Positions 16,750-24,049 of a stretch of 41,685 nt of DNA are shown piece by piece (the first letter of the stretch is position 1; every line of letters begins with the position of its first letter). The notes beneath the pieces were generated by a model. It was not told the origin of the DNA. It saw nothing but the letters and a program-made list of their open reading frames with translations, and did not search any database. The DNA is taken from the NCBI GenBank assembly GCA_905221065.1, contig CAJNBS010000016.1, positions 1 to 41,685 of the forward strand, read 5' to 3'. The DNA is from a bacterium. Its GTDB lineage: Bacteria; Bacillota; Bacilli; Lactobacillales; Streptococcaceae. The translations under genes and the position numbers were made by a program.

Positions 16750-17655
16750 ATGTCTGTAAGAGAAAAAATGCTTGAAATCTTAGAAGGAATTGATATCCGT
16801 TTTAAGGAACCCTTGCATAGCTATAGTTATACAAAAGTAGGTGGAGAGGCTGATTATCTGGTCTTTCCACGAAATCGTTTTGAGTTGGCGCGCGTTGTGA
16901 AATTTGCCAATCAAGAAAATATCCCTTGGATGGTTCTTGGAAACGCCAGCAACATCATCGTTCGTGATGGAGGAATTCGTGGATTTGTCATCTTGTGTGA
17001 CAAGCTCAATAATGTTTCCGTTGATGGCTATACCATCGAAGCTGAAGCTGGGGCTAATTTGATTGAGACAACTCGTATCGCTCTTCGTCATAGCTTGACT
17101 GGCTTTGAGTTTGCTTGTGGCATTCCTGGCAGTGTCGGTGGTGCTGTCTTTATGAATGCGGGTGCCTATGGTGGCGAGATTGCCCACATCTTGCAGTCTT
17201 GTAAGGTCTTGACCAAGGATGGAGAAATCGAAACTCTGTCTGCCAAGGACTTGGCTTTTGGTTACCGTCATTCAGCCATTCAGGCATCTGGTGCAGTTGT
17301 CTTGTCAGCTAAATTTGCCTTAGCTCCAGGAACCCATCAGGTTATTAAGCAAGAAATGGAGCGCTTGACGCACCTACGTGAACTCAAACAACCTTTAGAA
17401 TACCCATCTTGTGGTTCGGTCTTTAAGCGTCCAGTAGGGCATTTTGCAGGTCAATTAATTTCAGAAGCTGGCTTGAAAGGCTATCGTATCGGTGGCGTAG
17501 AAGTGTCAGAAAAGCACGCAGGATTTATGATCAATGTTGCAGACGGAACGGCCAAAGACTACGAGGACTTGATTGAGTCTGTTATCGAAAAAGTCAAGGA
17601 GCACTCAGGTGTTACACTTGAGAGAGAAGTCCGTATCTTGGGTGAAAGCAAGTAG
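16750..17655 (+). CDS. murB: UDP-N-acetylenolpyruvoylglucosamine reductase
   Basis: A 301-aa FAD enzyme that reduces UDP-GlcNAc-enolpyruvate to UDP-MurNAc, an early cytosolic step of peptidoglycan synthesis. FAD-binding motifs are clear: [15 protein letters not shown] at the start, [39 protein letters not shown], and the catalytic [11 protein letters not shown] (about residues 217-227), with a final [14 protein letters not shown]. The length fits the shorter type II MurB of Gram-positives. No terminator separates it from potA 159 nt downstream, so the polyamine transporter is probably read from the murB promoter at least in part, as reported for pneumococcus. Confidence 0.94.
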   Translation: MSVREKMLEILEGIDIRFKEPLHSYSYTKVGGEADYLVFPRNRFELARVVKFANQENIPWMVLGNASNIIVRDGGIRGFVILCDKLNNVSVDGYTIEAEAGANLIETTRIALRHSLTGFEFACGIPGSVGGAVFMNAGAYGGEIAHILQSCKVLTKDGEIETLSAKDLAFGYRHSAIQASGAVVLSAKFALAPGTHQVIKQEMERLTHLRELKQPLEYPSCGSVFKRPVGHFAGQLISEAGLKGYRIGGVEVSEKHAGFMINVADGTAKDYEDLIESVIEKVKEHSGVTLEREVRILGESK

Positions 17656-17659
17656 GATG

Positions 17660-17805
17660 CTGTAGTTGAAAAGCTGCTGCTATGTCATGGAAAGGGGGTG
17701 AAAGCCTATCGTTAGCGAAGATGTATGCAGGTGGTTTTACACCCTGCAAGAGGTAGTGGCGGCCTGACAGAGCCCTGATCTGTTAATCTATGAAAAAGAA
17801 GGAAT
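17660..17805 (+). ncRNA. Structured spacer/leader between murB and potA (candidate regulatory RNA)
   Basis: This 146-nt stretch has no ORF and is much more GC-rich than other gaps in the window. It holds a hairpin GCAGGTG...CACCCTGC (17727-17747, one bulge), a hairpin ACAGA...TCTGT (17767-17783), and a GGGTG (17696-17700) that could pair with the CACCC (17740-17744) of the first hairpin, giving two alternative folds. It ends next to the potA start. I do not recognise it as a known riboswitch; the regulatory role is inference from structure and position. Confidence 0.4.
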
Positions 17806-17814
17806 TTATGCCAA

Positions 17815-18972
17815 TTGAAAAAACCAATTATCGAATTCAAAAACGTCTCTAAAGTTTTTGAAGACAGCAACACCAAGGTTCTCAAAGACATCAACTTTGA
17901 GTTGGAAGAAGGGAAATTTTACACCCTTCTAGGCGCATCTGGTTCAGGGAAATCAACTATCCTAAATATTATTGCAGGTTTACTGGATGCGACGACAGGA
18001 GATATCATGCTAGACGGTGTCCGTATCAATGACATCCCAACCAACAAGCGAGACGTCCATACGGTCTTTCAATCTTATGCCTTGTTCCCACATATGAATG
18101 TGTTTGAAAATGTTGCCTTTCCACTCCGCTTGCGAAAAGTCGACAAGAAAGAAATCGAGAAACGAGTAGCGGAAGTTCTCAAGATGGTTCAGTTGGAAGG
18201 TTATGAAAAACGTTCTATCCGTAAACTTTCTGGAGGACAACGCCAGCGTGTGGCCATTGCCCGTGCCATCATCAATCAACCTCGTGTGGTTTTGCTGGAT
18301 GAGCCTTTGTCAGCACTGGACTTGAAATTAAGAACAGACATGCAGTACGAACTGCGTGAACTGCAACAACGATTGGGGATTACCTTTGTCTTTGTCACTC
18401 ACGATCAGGAAGAAGCCCTTGCCATGAGTGACTGGATTTTCGTTATGAATGATGGCGAGATTGTCCAATCAGGAACACCTGTGGACATCTACGATGAGCC
18501 GATCAACCACTTTGTTGCCACCTTTATCGGTGAGTCAAATATCTTGCCAGGAACCATGATTGAGGACTACTTGGTTGAATTTAACGGCAAACGCTTTGAA
18601 GCAGTTGATGGGGGGATGAAGCCAAATGAACCTGTTGAGGTCGTTATTCGTCCAGAGGACTTGCGCATTACTCTTCCTGAAGAAGGCAAGCTCCAAGTTA
18701 AGGTCGATACCCAGCTCTTCCGTGGGGTTCACTATGAGATTATCGCCTATGACGAACTCGGAAATGAATGGATGATCCACTCAACTCGTAAGGCTATCGT
18801 TGGTGAGGAAATCGGTTTGGACTTTGAACCAGAAGACATCCACATCATGCGCCTCAACGAAACCGAAGAAGAGTTCGATGCTCGTATCGAAGAGTACGTG
18901 GAAATCGAAGAGCAAGAAGCAGGTCTGATCAATGCAATCGAGGAGGAAAGAGATGAAGAAAACAAGCTCTAA
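17815..18972 (+). CDS. potA: PotA, spermidine/putrescine ABC transporter ATPase
   Basis: A 385-aa ATPase with Walker [11 protein letters not shown]-loop [10 protein letters not shown], signature LSGGQRQR, Walker B VVLLDEP and H-loop [14 protein letters not shown]. After residue 240 comes a C-terminal TOBE-like regulatory domain ([19 protein letters not shown]), ending in an acidic tail rich in Glu. It powers polyamine uptake by PotBCD. The start is taken as TTG at 17815, giving MKKPIIEF, the N terminus known for pneumococcal PotA. A purine-rich AAGAAGGA ends about 11 nt before it, which is rather far. A nearer ATG at 17808 is out of frame. potB overlaps its last 20 nt. Confidence 0.93.
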   Translation: MKKPIIEFKNVSKVFEDSNTKVLKDINFELEEGKFYTLLGASGSGKSTILNIIAGLLDATTGDIMLDGVRINDIPTNKRDVHTVFQSYALFPHMNVFENVAFPLRLRKVDKKEIEKRVAEVLKMVQLEGYEKRSIRKLSGGQRQRVAIARAIINQPRVVLLDEPLSALDLKLRTDMQYELRELQQRLGITFVFVTHDQEEALAMSDWIFVMNDGEIVQSGTPVDIYDEPINHFVATFIGESNILPGTMIEDYLVEFNGKRFEAVDGGMKPNEPVEVVIRPEDLRITLPEEGKLQVKVDTQLFRGVHYEIIAYDELGNEWMIHSTRKAIVGEEIGLDFEPEDIHIMRLNETEEEFDARIEEYVEIEEQEAGLINAIEEERDEENKL

Positions 18973-19759
18973 ACTCTTTGTAGTGCCCTACATGCTTTGG
19001 ATTGCCCTCTTTGTGTTGGCACCCTTGGTCTTGATTTTCGGTCAATCCTTTTTCAACATCGAAGGCCAGTTCAGTTTAGAAAATTACAAATCTTACTTTG
19101 CGTCACAAAACTTGACCTATCTAAAGATGAGTTTTAATTCTGTACTTTATGCAGGAATTGTGACCTTTGTAACCCTGCTCATCAGCTATCCGACAGCCCT
19201 CTTTTTGACCCGACTCAAGCACCGTCAACTCTGGCTCATGCTGATTATCCTGCCAACCTGGATCAATCTGCTCCTCAAGGCCTATGCCTTTATCGGGATT
19301 TTTGGTCAGAATGGCTCTATTAACCAATTCTTGGAATTTATCGGAATCGGTTCGCAGCAGTTGCTCTTTACTGATTTCTCCTTCATCTTTGTCGCAAGCT
19401 ACATCGAGCTTCCCTTTATGATATTGCCGATTTTCAATGTCTTGGACGATATGGATAACAATCTTATCAATGCCAGCTATGATCTCGGTGCGACCAAGTG
19501 GGAGACTTTCCGCCATGTCATCTTTCCTCTATCGATGAATGGGGTGCGAAGTGGGGTTCAGTCGGTCTTTATCCCCAGCTTGAGTCTCTTCATGCTGACC
19601 CGTTTGATCGGTGGGAACCGCGTTATCACCTTGGGGACAGCCATTGAGCAGAACTTCCTGACAAATGACAACTACGGTATGGGTTCAACCATCGGTGTGA
19701 TTCTCATCCTGACCATGTTCATCACCATGTGGGTGACTAAGGAAAGGAGAGAACGATGA
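18953..19759 (+). CDS. potB: PotB, polyamine ABC transporter permease
   Basis: A 268-aa permease with about six transmembrane helices, starting with [27 protein letters not shown]. The coupling loop reads [22 protein letters not shown], the EAA-type motif that docks on PotA. The ATG at 18953 is chosen because AGGAGGAAAG lies at 18941-18950, directly upstream; an earlier in-frame ATG (18932) would precede this ribosome site. It overlaps potA by 20 nt and potC by 4 nt (ATGA), as expected of a tightly coupled operon. It forms the membrane channel with PotC. Confidence 0.93.
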   Translation: MKKTSSKLFVVPYMLWIALFVLAPLVLIFGQSFFNIEGQFSLENYKSYFASQNLTYLKMSFNSVLYAGIVTFVTLLISYPTALFLTRLKHRQLWLMLIILPTWINLLLKAYAFIGIFGQNGSINQFLEFIGIGSQQLLFTDFSFIFVASYIELPFMILPIFNVLDDMDNNLINASYDLGATKWETFRHVIFPLSMNGVRSGVQSVFIPSLSLFMLTRLIGGNRVITLGTAIEQNFLTNDNYGMGSTIGVILILTMFITMWVTKERRER

Positions 19760-20529
19760 AAAAATTTGCCAATCTTTATCTGGGACTGGTCTTTCTTGTC
19801 CTCTACCTGCCGATTTTTTACTTGATTGGCTACGCCTTTAACGCGGGCAACGACATGAACAGTTTTACAGGCTTTAGCTTGAGCCATTTTAAAACCATGT
19901 TTGGCGATGGTCGCCTCATGTTGATTGTGACTCAGACCTTTTTCTTGGCATTTCTGTCAGCCTTGATAGCGACCATTATCGGGACTTTCGGAGCTATTTA
20001 CATCTACCAATCTCGTAAGAAATACCAAGAAGCCTTTCTATCACTCAATAATATCCTCATGGTTGCGCCTGACGTTATGATTGGTGCTAGCTTCTTGATT
20101 CTCTTTACCCAACTCAAGTTTTCACTTGGCTTTTTGACCGTTCTATCTAGTCATGTGGCCTTCTCCATTCCTATCGTGGTCTTGATGGTTTTGCCTCGAC
20201 TCAAGGAAATGAACGGAGACATGATTCATGCGGCCTATGACCTGGGAGCCAGTCAATTTCAGATGTTCAAGGAAATCATGCTTCCTTACCTAACTCCGTC
20301 TATCATTGCAGGTTACTTCATGGCCTTCACCTATTCGCTAGATGACTTTGCCGTGACCTTCTTTGTAACGGGAAATGGCTTTTCAACCTTGTCAGTCGAG
20401 ATTTACTCTCGTGCTCGCAAGGGGATTTCGCTAGAAATCAATGCCCTGTCTGCCCTCGTCTTTCTCTTTAGTATTATCCTAGTGGTTGGATATTACTTTA
20501 TCTCACGTGAGAAGGAGGAGCAAGCATGA
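19756..20529 (+). CDS. potC: PotC, polyamine ABC transporter permease
   Basis: A 257-aa permease, partner of PotB. Helices include NLYLGLVFLVLYLPIFYLIGYAF at the N terminus and LVFLFSIILVVGYYFISRE at the C terminus. The coupling loop is AAYDLGASQFQMFKEIMLPYLTPSI. The FSLDDF-type motif of PotC permeases appears as YSLDDFAVTFFVTGNG. It starts and ends with 4-nt ATGA overlaps with potB and potD. Confidence 0.93.
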   Translation: MKKFANLYLGLVFLVLYLPIFYLIGYAFNAGNDMNSFTGFSLSHFKTMFGDGRLMLIVTQTFFLAFLSALIATIIGTFGAIYIYQSRKKYQEAFLSLNNILMVAPDVMIGASFLILFTQLKFSLGFLTVLSSHVAFSIPIVVLMVLPRLKEMNGDMIHAAYDLGASQFQMFKEIMLPYLTPSIIAGYFMAFTYSLDDFAVTFFVTGNGFSTLSVEIYSRARKGISLEINALSALVFLFSIILVVGYYFISREKEEQA

Positions 20530-21596
20530 AAAAACTCTATTCATTTTTAGCAGGAATTGCTGCGATAATCCTGGTCTTGTGGGGAATTGCGACTCATCTA
20601 GATAGTAAAATCAATAGCCGAGATAGTCAAAAACTGGTTATCTACAACTGGGGTGACTACATCGATCCCGAACTCTTGGAACAATTCACAGGAGAAACAG
20701 GCATCCAAGTTCAGTACGAGACCTTTGACTCCAACGAAGCCATGTATACCAAGATCAAGCAGGGTGGAACGACCTACGATATTGCCATTCCAAGTGAATA
20801 CATGATTAACAAGATGAAGGACGAAGATCTCTTGGTACCGCTTGACTATTCAAAACTTGAAGGTCTTGAAAATATCGGACCAGAGTTCCTCAACCAGTCC
20901 TTTGACCCAGGCAATAAATTCTCCATCCCTTACTTCTGGGGAACCTTGGGAATTGTCTACAATGAAACTATGGTAGATGAAGCGCCTGAGCATTGGGATG
21001 ACCTTTGGAAGCCAGAGTATAAGAACTCTATCATGCTCTTTGATGGGGCGCGTGAGGTATTGGGGCTAGGGCTTAACTCGCTTGGCTACAGTCTTAACTC
21101 AAAAAATCCACAGCAGTTGGAAGAGACAGTGGATAAACTCTACAAGTTGACTCCAAATATCAAGGCCATCGTTGCGGACGAGATGAAGGGCTACATGATT
21201 CAGAACAATGCTGCTATCGGCGTGACCTTCTCTGGTGAAGCCAGCCAAATGCTAGAAAAAAACGAAAATCTACGCTATGTGGTACCGACAGAAGCCAGCA
21301 ACCTTTGGTTTGACAATATGGTCATTCCCAAAACAGTCAAAAACCAAGACGCAGCCTATGCCTTTATCAACTTTATGTTGAAACCAGAAAATGCTCTCAA
21401 GAATGCGGAGTACGTCGGCTATTCAACACCAAACCTACCAGCTAAGGAATTACTCCCAGAGGAGAAAAAAGAAGACAAGGCCTTCTATCCTGATGCTGAA
21501 ACAATGAAACACCTAGAAGTTTATGAGAAATTTGACCATAAATGGACAGGAAAATATAGCGACCTCTTCCTACAGTTTAAAATGTATCGGAAGTAG
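20526..21596 (+). CDS. potD: PotD, spermidine/putrescine-binding protein
   Basis: A 356-aa receptor. The N terminus has a signal/anchor helix (FLAGIAAIILVLWGIATHL) but no lipobox cysteine, so it is probably held by the uncleaved helix or released. The mature part begins with the family signature LVIYNWGDYIDPELLEQF and holds the polyamine-site residues of the PotD/PotF family, including YDIAIPSEYMINKM, PYFWGTLGIVYN, and the Asp/Trp motif SNLWFDNMVIPK. It delivers polyamines to PotABC and closes the operon; a strong terminator follows. Small differences from the pneumococcal protein as I recall it point to a mitis-group relative. Confidence 0.94.
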   Translation: MKKLYSFLAGIAAIILVLWGIATHLDSKINSRDSQKLVIYNWGDYIDPELLEQFTGETGIQVQYETFDSNEAMYTKIKQGGTTYDIAIPSEYMINKMKDEDLLVPLDYSKLEGLENIGPEFLNQSFDPGNKFSIPYFWGTLGIVYNETMVDEAPEHWDDLWKPEYKNSIMLFDGAREVLGLGLNSLGYSLNSKNPQQLEETVDKLYKLTPNIKAIVADEMKGYMIQNNAAIGVTFSGEASQMLEKNENLRYVVPTEASNLWFDNMVIPKTVKNQDAAYAFINFMLKPENALKNAEYVGYSTPNLPAKELLPEEKKEDKAFYPDAETMKHLEVYEKFDHKWTGKYSDLFLQFKMYRK

Positions 21597-21611
21597 GAGT
21601 TAGCAATCACG

Positions 21612-21642
21612 AAACGAATCAGTCAAGCTGGTTCGTTTTTTA
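21612..21642 (+). terminator. Terminator of the murB-pot operon
   Basis: An 11-bp stem, AAACGAATCAG (21612-21622) with CTGGTTCGTTT (21628-21638, one G-U pair), loop TCAAG, then a T-run. Confidence 0.9.
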
Positions 21643-21783
21643 ATAGAAGTCAGCTTTTATAGCCATATCTTTTTCTATGATAGTTGCTGTGTTTAGTAAT
21701 ATGAAAATTGAGGATAAAAATAGTGATAAGTGAAATAACGGCGCATTTATTTCAAGATTTTTTTATTTGTTGAATTCTATCTC

Positions 21784-21810
21784 CTTCATTAAAATTGCTT
21801 CATTAAAATT
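21784..21810 (+). repeat. Short tandem repeat in an AT-rich gap
   Basis: CTTCATTAAAATT occurs at 21784-21796 and again at 21798-21810 (period 14). It lies in the 21642-21949 gap, which is very AT-rich and shows no gene besides promoter-like boxes for the downstream HTH gene. Confidence 0.7.
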
Positions 21811-21904
21811 TTTAAAATTGACTACTAGCTACATACGCTTTTACCTCCTTTTATGCTATAATATTCTCAATAGAATCTTTAATCTTCAAATAAATATTCC
21901 TTAT

Positions 21905-21925
21905 GGTATAATTCCGTTTTATACC
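21905..21925 (+). promoter_or_regulatory. Operator-promoter of the HTH gene (inverted repeat over TATAAT)
   Basis: GGTATAA (21905-21911) and TTATACC (21919-21925) form a perfect 7-bp inverted repeat with a 7-bp spacer. The left arm contains the TATAAT -10 box (21907-21912). The ATG of the HTH gene is 24 nt beyond. This is the layout of an autoregulated XRE repressor. A second TATAAT lies at 21857-21862. Confidence 0.55.
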
Positions 21926-21949
21926 GTTTAGAATATTTAAGAGGATACA

Positions 21950-22390
21950 ATGTTTAATAATGATTCTTTTGGAGCTCGTCTTAAGGAACTGAGAAAGATC
22001 AAGAAGTTAACTCAGGTACAAATTTCTGAGATGATTGGTGTATAACAAGGTACTTATTTTCGTTGGGAGAATGGAACTTTAGAGCCTAATTTAGACGCCG
22101 TTGTCAAATTAGCAAAATTATTTGATACCACGACAGATTATTTACTAGGAAAAACGATTTATAGTACTCTAGATGGTATTTCTCATCCAATCACTAGAAT
22201 TGATATGAAGAAGTTAAAAGATAAACTTAATGATTTGAAATTTGCGCTTGTTATGAATGGAATAAAAAAACATTTCACTGTATTTGACTATATGGATGAG
22301 CTAGTTTCTGAATATAATTTAGACAAAGAAGAGCAAGGAATATTGCCGACTCTCTTTAAAGAGGTTTATGATTATTTTAATGCAGATTAA
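21950..22390 (+). pseudogene. XRE-family transcriptional regulator interrupted by an in-frame stop
   Basis: From ATG 21950 the frame encodes a helix-turn-helix of the Cro/CI type: FGARLKELRKIKKLTQVQISEMIGV, then TAA at 22043-22045 (codon 32), then QGTYFRWENGTLEPNLDAVVKLAKLFDTTTDYLLGK and a 60-residue C-terminal part ending at 22390. Both parts share one frame with no frameshift; only the stop breaks the 146-codon gene, and it falls inside the recognition-helix region, where Ser (TCA) or Gln (CAA) is common. A one-base change from either gives TAA. Reinitiation at ATG 22205 could at most give a 61-residue fragment without the DNA-binding part. A sequencing error or a phase-like inactivation are alternatives. 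AAGAGGATAC provides a ribosome site. Confidence 0.82.
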
Positions 22391-22487
22391 TGGTTTATAA
22401 GATTAAGCCTCAATAGATAGAGAATAGTATATTCTTGTTGAGTGATTCTATTTTATGAAGGTTGTTTGTAGTTGAAGGGGGAAATAG

Positions 22488-23108
22488 ATGGACTCTAAAA
22501 TTGATACAGCTTGGGACTTGTTTCTGGAGGGAAAAACATCAGAAGCTAAAAAGTTGGTTGAACAAGATTTTTCCATTGATACCTGTACAGATTTTAGCCT
22601 ATTAAATCTGATGGGGTATTTATTATTGGCAGAAAAAGACTATGCTTCATGTACCCATATCTTTGAGAAATACATTTTATTGGCTCAACAAAATGAAGAT
22701 AAAGAAAATGAACACATTGGCTTACATCAATTAGCTATGATCTACAGAGATCAGGGGGATTTTCATAAGGCTTTAAAACTTATTGAAGATGAAGAGAAGA
22801 TAGTTGAAGAGCATTTTCCAAATGATAATCTAAAGAAAGCTGTGAATAATTACGAACAGGGCTATGTGAGATTTAAATTAAACAATCTTGATGAGGCTCT
22901 TACATTCATGAATCTGTCATTGGAACAATCTTTAGAGACTGATGATGTAATTTCTCAAGCTTGTAGCTATAGAGGGTTAGGTGAAATCTATTCAGCCTTG
23001 GAAGATACGGAATTATCCAACACACATTTCAAACGAGCTATAGAACTTTTCGAAAGTGTTGGAGAATTTGAAGGGATAAAGGAAATTGAGGAATTGATTA
23101 ATGAATGA
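22488..23108 (+). CDS. Tetratricopeptide-repeat protein of unknown function
   Basis: A 206-aa, wholly helical, acidic protein with TPR-like units, clearest in HIGLHQLAMIYRDQGDFHKALKLIEDEEKI, AVNNYEQGYVRFKLNNLDEALTFMNLSLEQ and ACSYRGLGEIYSALEDTELSNTHFKRAIELFES. There is no signal peptide, membrane helix or DNA-binding domain. TPR domains bind peptides or partner proteins; in RRNPP regulators (Rap, Rgg, PlcR, TprA) they sense secreted peptides. It sits behind the broken HTH gene and ahead of two micro-ORFs, so a peptide-sensing role is conceivable but unproven. GAAGGGGGAAATAG is the ribosome site. Codon use is more AT-rich than in neighbouring housekeeping genes. Confidence 0.82.
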   Translation: MDSKIDTAWDLFLEGKTSEAKKLVEQDFSIDTCTDFSLLNLMGYLLLAEKDYASCTHIFEKYILLAQQNEDKENEHIGLHQLAMIYRDQGDFHKALKLIEDEEKIVEEHFPNDNLKKAVNNYEQGYVRFKLNNLDEALTFMNLSLEQSLETDDVISQACSYRGLGEIYSALEDTELSNTHFKRAIELFESVGEFEGIKEIEELINE

Positions 23109-23200
23109 TTTTAAATTTAGATTTTGTTATTAGTTTGCTTTATCTTAAAGAATGTAGATATGCAATTGACAGTCTAGATAATATTAAAGCGAGAGAGTGA
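23105..23200 (+). CDS. Micro-ORF (31 aa) overlapping the TPR stop codon
   Basis: ATG 23105 overlaps the TGA of the TPR gene by 4 nt (ATGA), as coupled genes do. The peptide starts with a hydrophobic stretch (MILNLDFVISLLYLKEC) and ends with a charged tail (DSLDNIKARE). No family is recognised. Its position is like that of phr genes behind rap genes, but the peptide is short and lacks a clear export signal. It may be a chance ORF. Confidence 0.3.
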   Translation: MILNLDFVISLLYLKECRYAIDSLDNIKARE

Positions 23201-23201
23201 T

Positions 23202-23267
23202 ATGTTATTTTGGATTTGTTTAATATCAACAATTATATTGGCTAATTTTGTTCTCCTGAAAAAGTAA
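23202..23267 (+). CDS. Micro-ORF (21 aa), hydrophobic peptide
   Basis: It begins one base after the previous micro-ORF's stop and has GAGAGAG upstream as a weak ribosome site. The peptide is MLFWICLISTIILANFVLLKK: a single hydrophobic helix ending in two lysines, the look of a small membrane peptide or a short peptide pheromone precursor. No family is recognised and translation is unproven. Confidence 0.35.
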   Translation: MLFWICLISTIILANFVLLKK

Positions 23268-23313
23268 TCGGAGATGTAGGGAATTGGTCTGATTCAATGG
23301 AGATGATTTCCAG

Positions 23314-23342
23314 TTGACGAAGAACCCAAAAAACGTTATAAT
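23314..23342 (+). promoter_or_regulatory. Promoter of the alaS T-box operon
   Basis: TTGACG (23314-23319), a 17-bp spacer and TATAAT (23337-23342). Predicted transcription start is about 23349, exactly at the base of T-box stem I. Confidence 0.88.
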
Positions 23343-23347
23343 AAGAA

Positions 23348-23524
23348 AGTTGAGAATTGATTTTCAGTTGTCTTAGTCCAGAGAAATGGCGGTGCTGCGA
23401 GCCATCTAAGCTAGGAAGTCATGCTACTCAATTTAACAATTGCATAAGAATAAGAGAATGACAAGTTCATTGAATGAAGGTGGTACCGCGGTTTTTCGCC
23501 CTTCGTGATGTGAGCTTGTCTTTT
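23348..23524 (+). promoter_or_regulatory. Alanine T-box riboswitch with terminator/antiterminator
   Basis: The leader opens with stem I (GTTGAG at 23349-23354 paired with CTCAAT at 23427-23432). The specifier is GCU (23423-23425), an alanine codon followed by the usual purine. The T-box core AATGAAGGTGGTACCGCG is at 23473-23490. The terminator stem GACAAGTTCA (23460-23469) with TGAGCTTGTC (23511-23520) is followed by TTTT; inside it GAAGG pairs with CCTTC. Uncharged tRNA-Ala would pair with the specifier and the UGG of the T-box, favour the antiterminator and switch on the LURP-one gene and alaS. Confidence 0.95.
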
Positions 23525-23542
23525 GATTTTTTGGAGGTGTTG

Positions 23543-24028
23543 ATGAAAACATTTCTTGTCAAACAAAAGTTTCGTCTTGGAGGCGAACGCTTCGCTATCA
23601 AGGATGACAGGGGAGAAATCGCCTATCAGGTGGAGGGATCATTTTTTAAGATTCCCAAAACTTTTACCATCTATGATGCTAATGGTGAACAGGTCAGTCA
23701 GATCAGTAAAGAAATCTTGACCTTGCTTCCTCGTTTTGAGATTCAGCTTCAGGATGGGTCGAGTTTTGTCATTCGTAAGAAGTTGACCTTCTGGCGAGAT
23801 AAGTATGAGTTTGATAATCTGGGGCTTCGTATCGAGGGCAATATCTGGGATTTGGATTTCAAATTGCTGGATGATCGCGATCAGCTGATTGCAGAAATTA
23901 AGAAGGAACTCTTCCATCTGACCTCTACCTATACCGTAACGGTCCTTGAGGACGCTTATGCAGACCTAGTCATTTCCCTCTGTGTCGCGATTGACTACGT
24001 GGAAATGCTGGAAAGCCAATCACATTAA
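23543..24028 (+). CDS. LURP-one/tubby-like family protein
   Basis: A 161-aa beta-rich cytosolic protein of the LURP-one-related family (PF04525), related in fold to the tubby and scramblase C-terminal barrel. Typical segments are FLVKQKFRLGGERFAIKDDRGE, YQVEGSFFKIPKTFTIYD, VSQISKEILTLLPRFEIQL and IEGNIWDLDFKLLD. The molecular role in bacteria is unknown; lipid or phosphoinositide binding is known only for tubby relatives. ATG 23543 is chosen because GGAGG (23533-23537) lies just upstream and outside the terminator; longer in-frame readings would start within the T-box. It is the first gene controlled by the alanine T-box, with alaS 21 nt downstream. Confidence 0.85.
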   Translation: MKTFLVKQKFRLGGERFAIKDDRGEIAYQVEGSFFKIPKTFTIYDANGEQVSQISKEILTLLPRFEIQLQDGSSFVIRKKLTFWRDKYEFDNLGLRIEGNIWDLDFKLLDDRDQLIAEIKKELFHLTSTYTVTVLEDAYADLVISLCVAIDYVEMLESQSH

Positions 24029-24049
24029 ACAAGTAAATAAGGAGACAAT

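Noticed and set aside
17656..17814. tRNA or group II intron fragment in the murB-potA spacer
   Set aside because: No cloverleaf, no CCA end and no domain V consensus could be found.
23474..23542. An N-terminal extension of the LURP-one protein starting inside the T-box
   Set aside because: It would begin in the T-box core and cross the terminator; GGAGG before ATG 23543 gives a better start.
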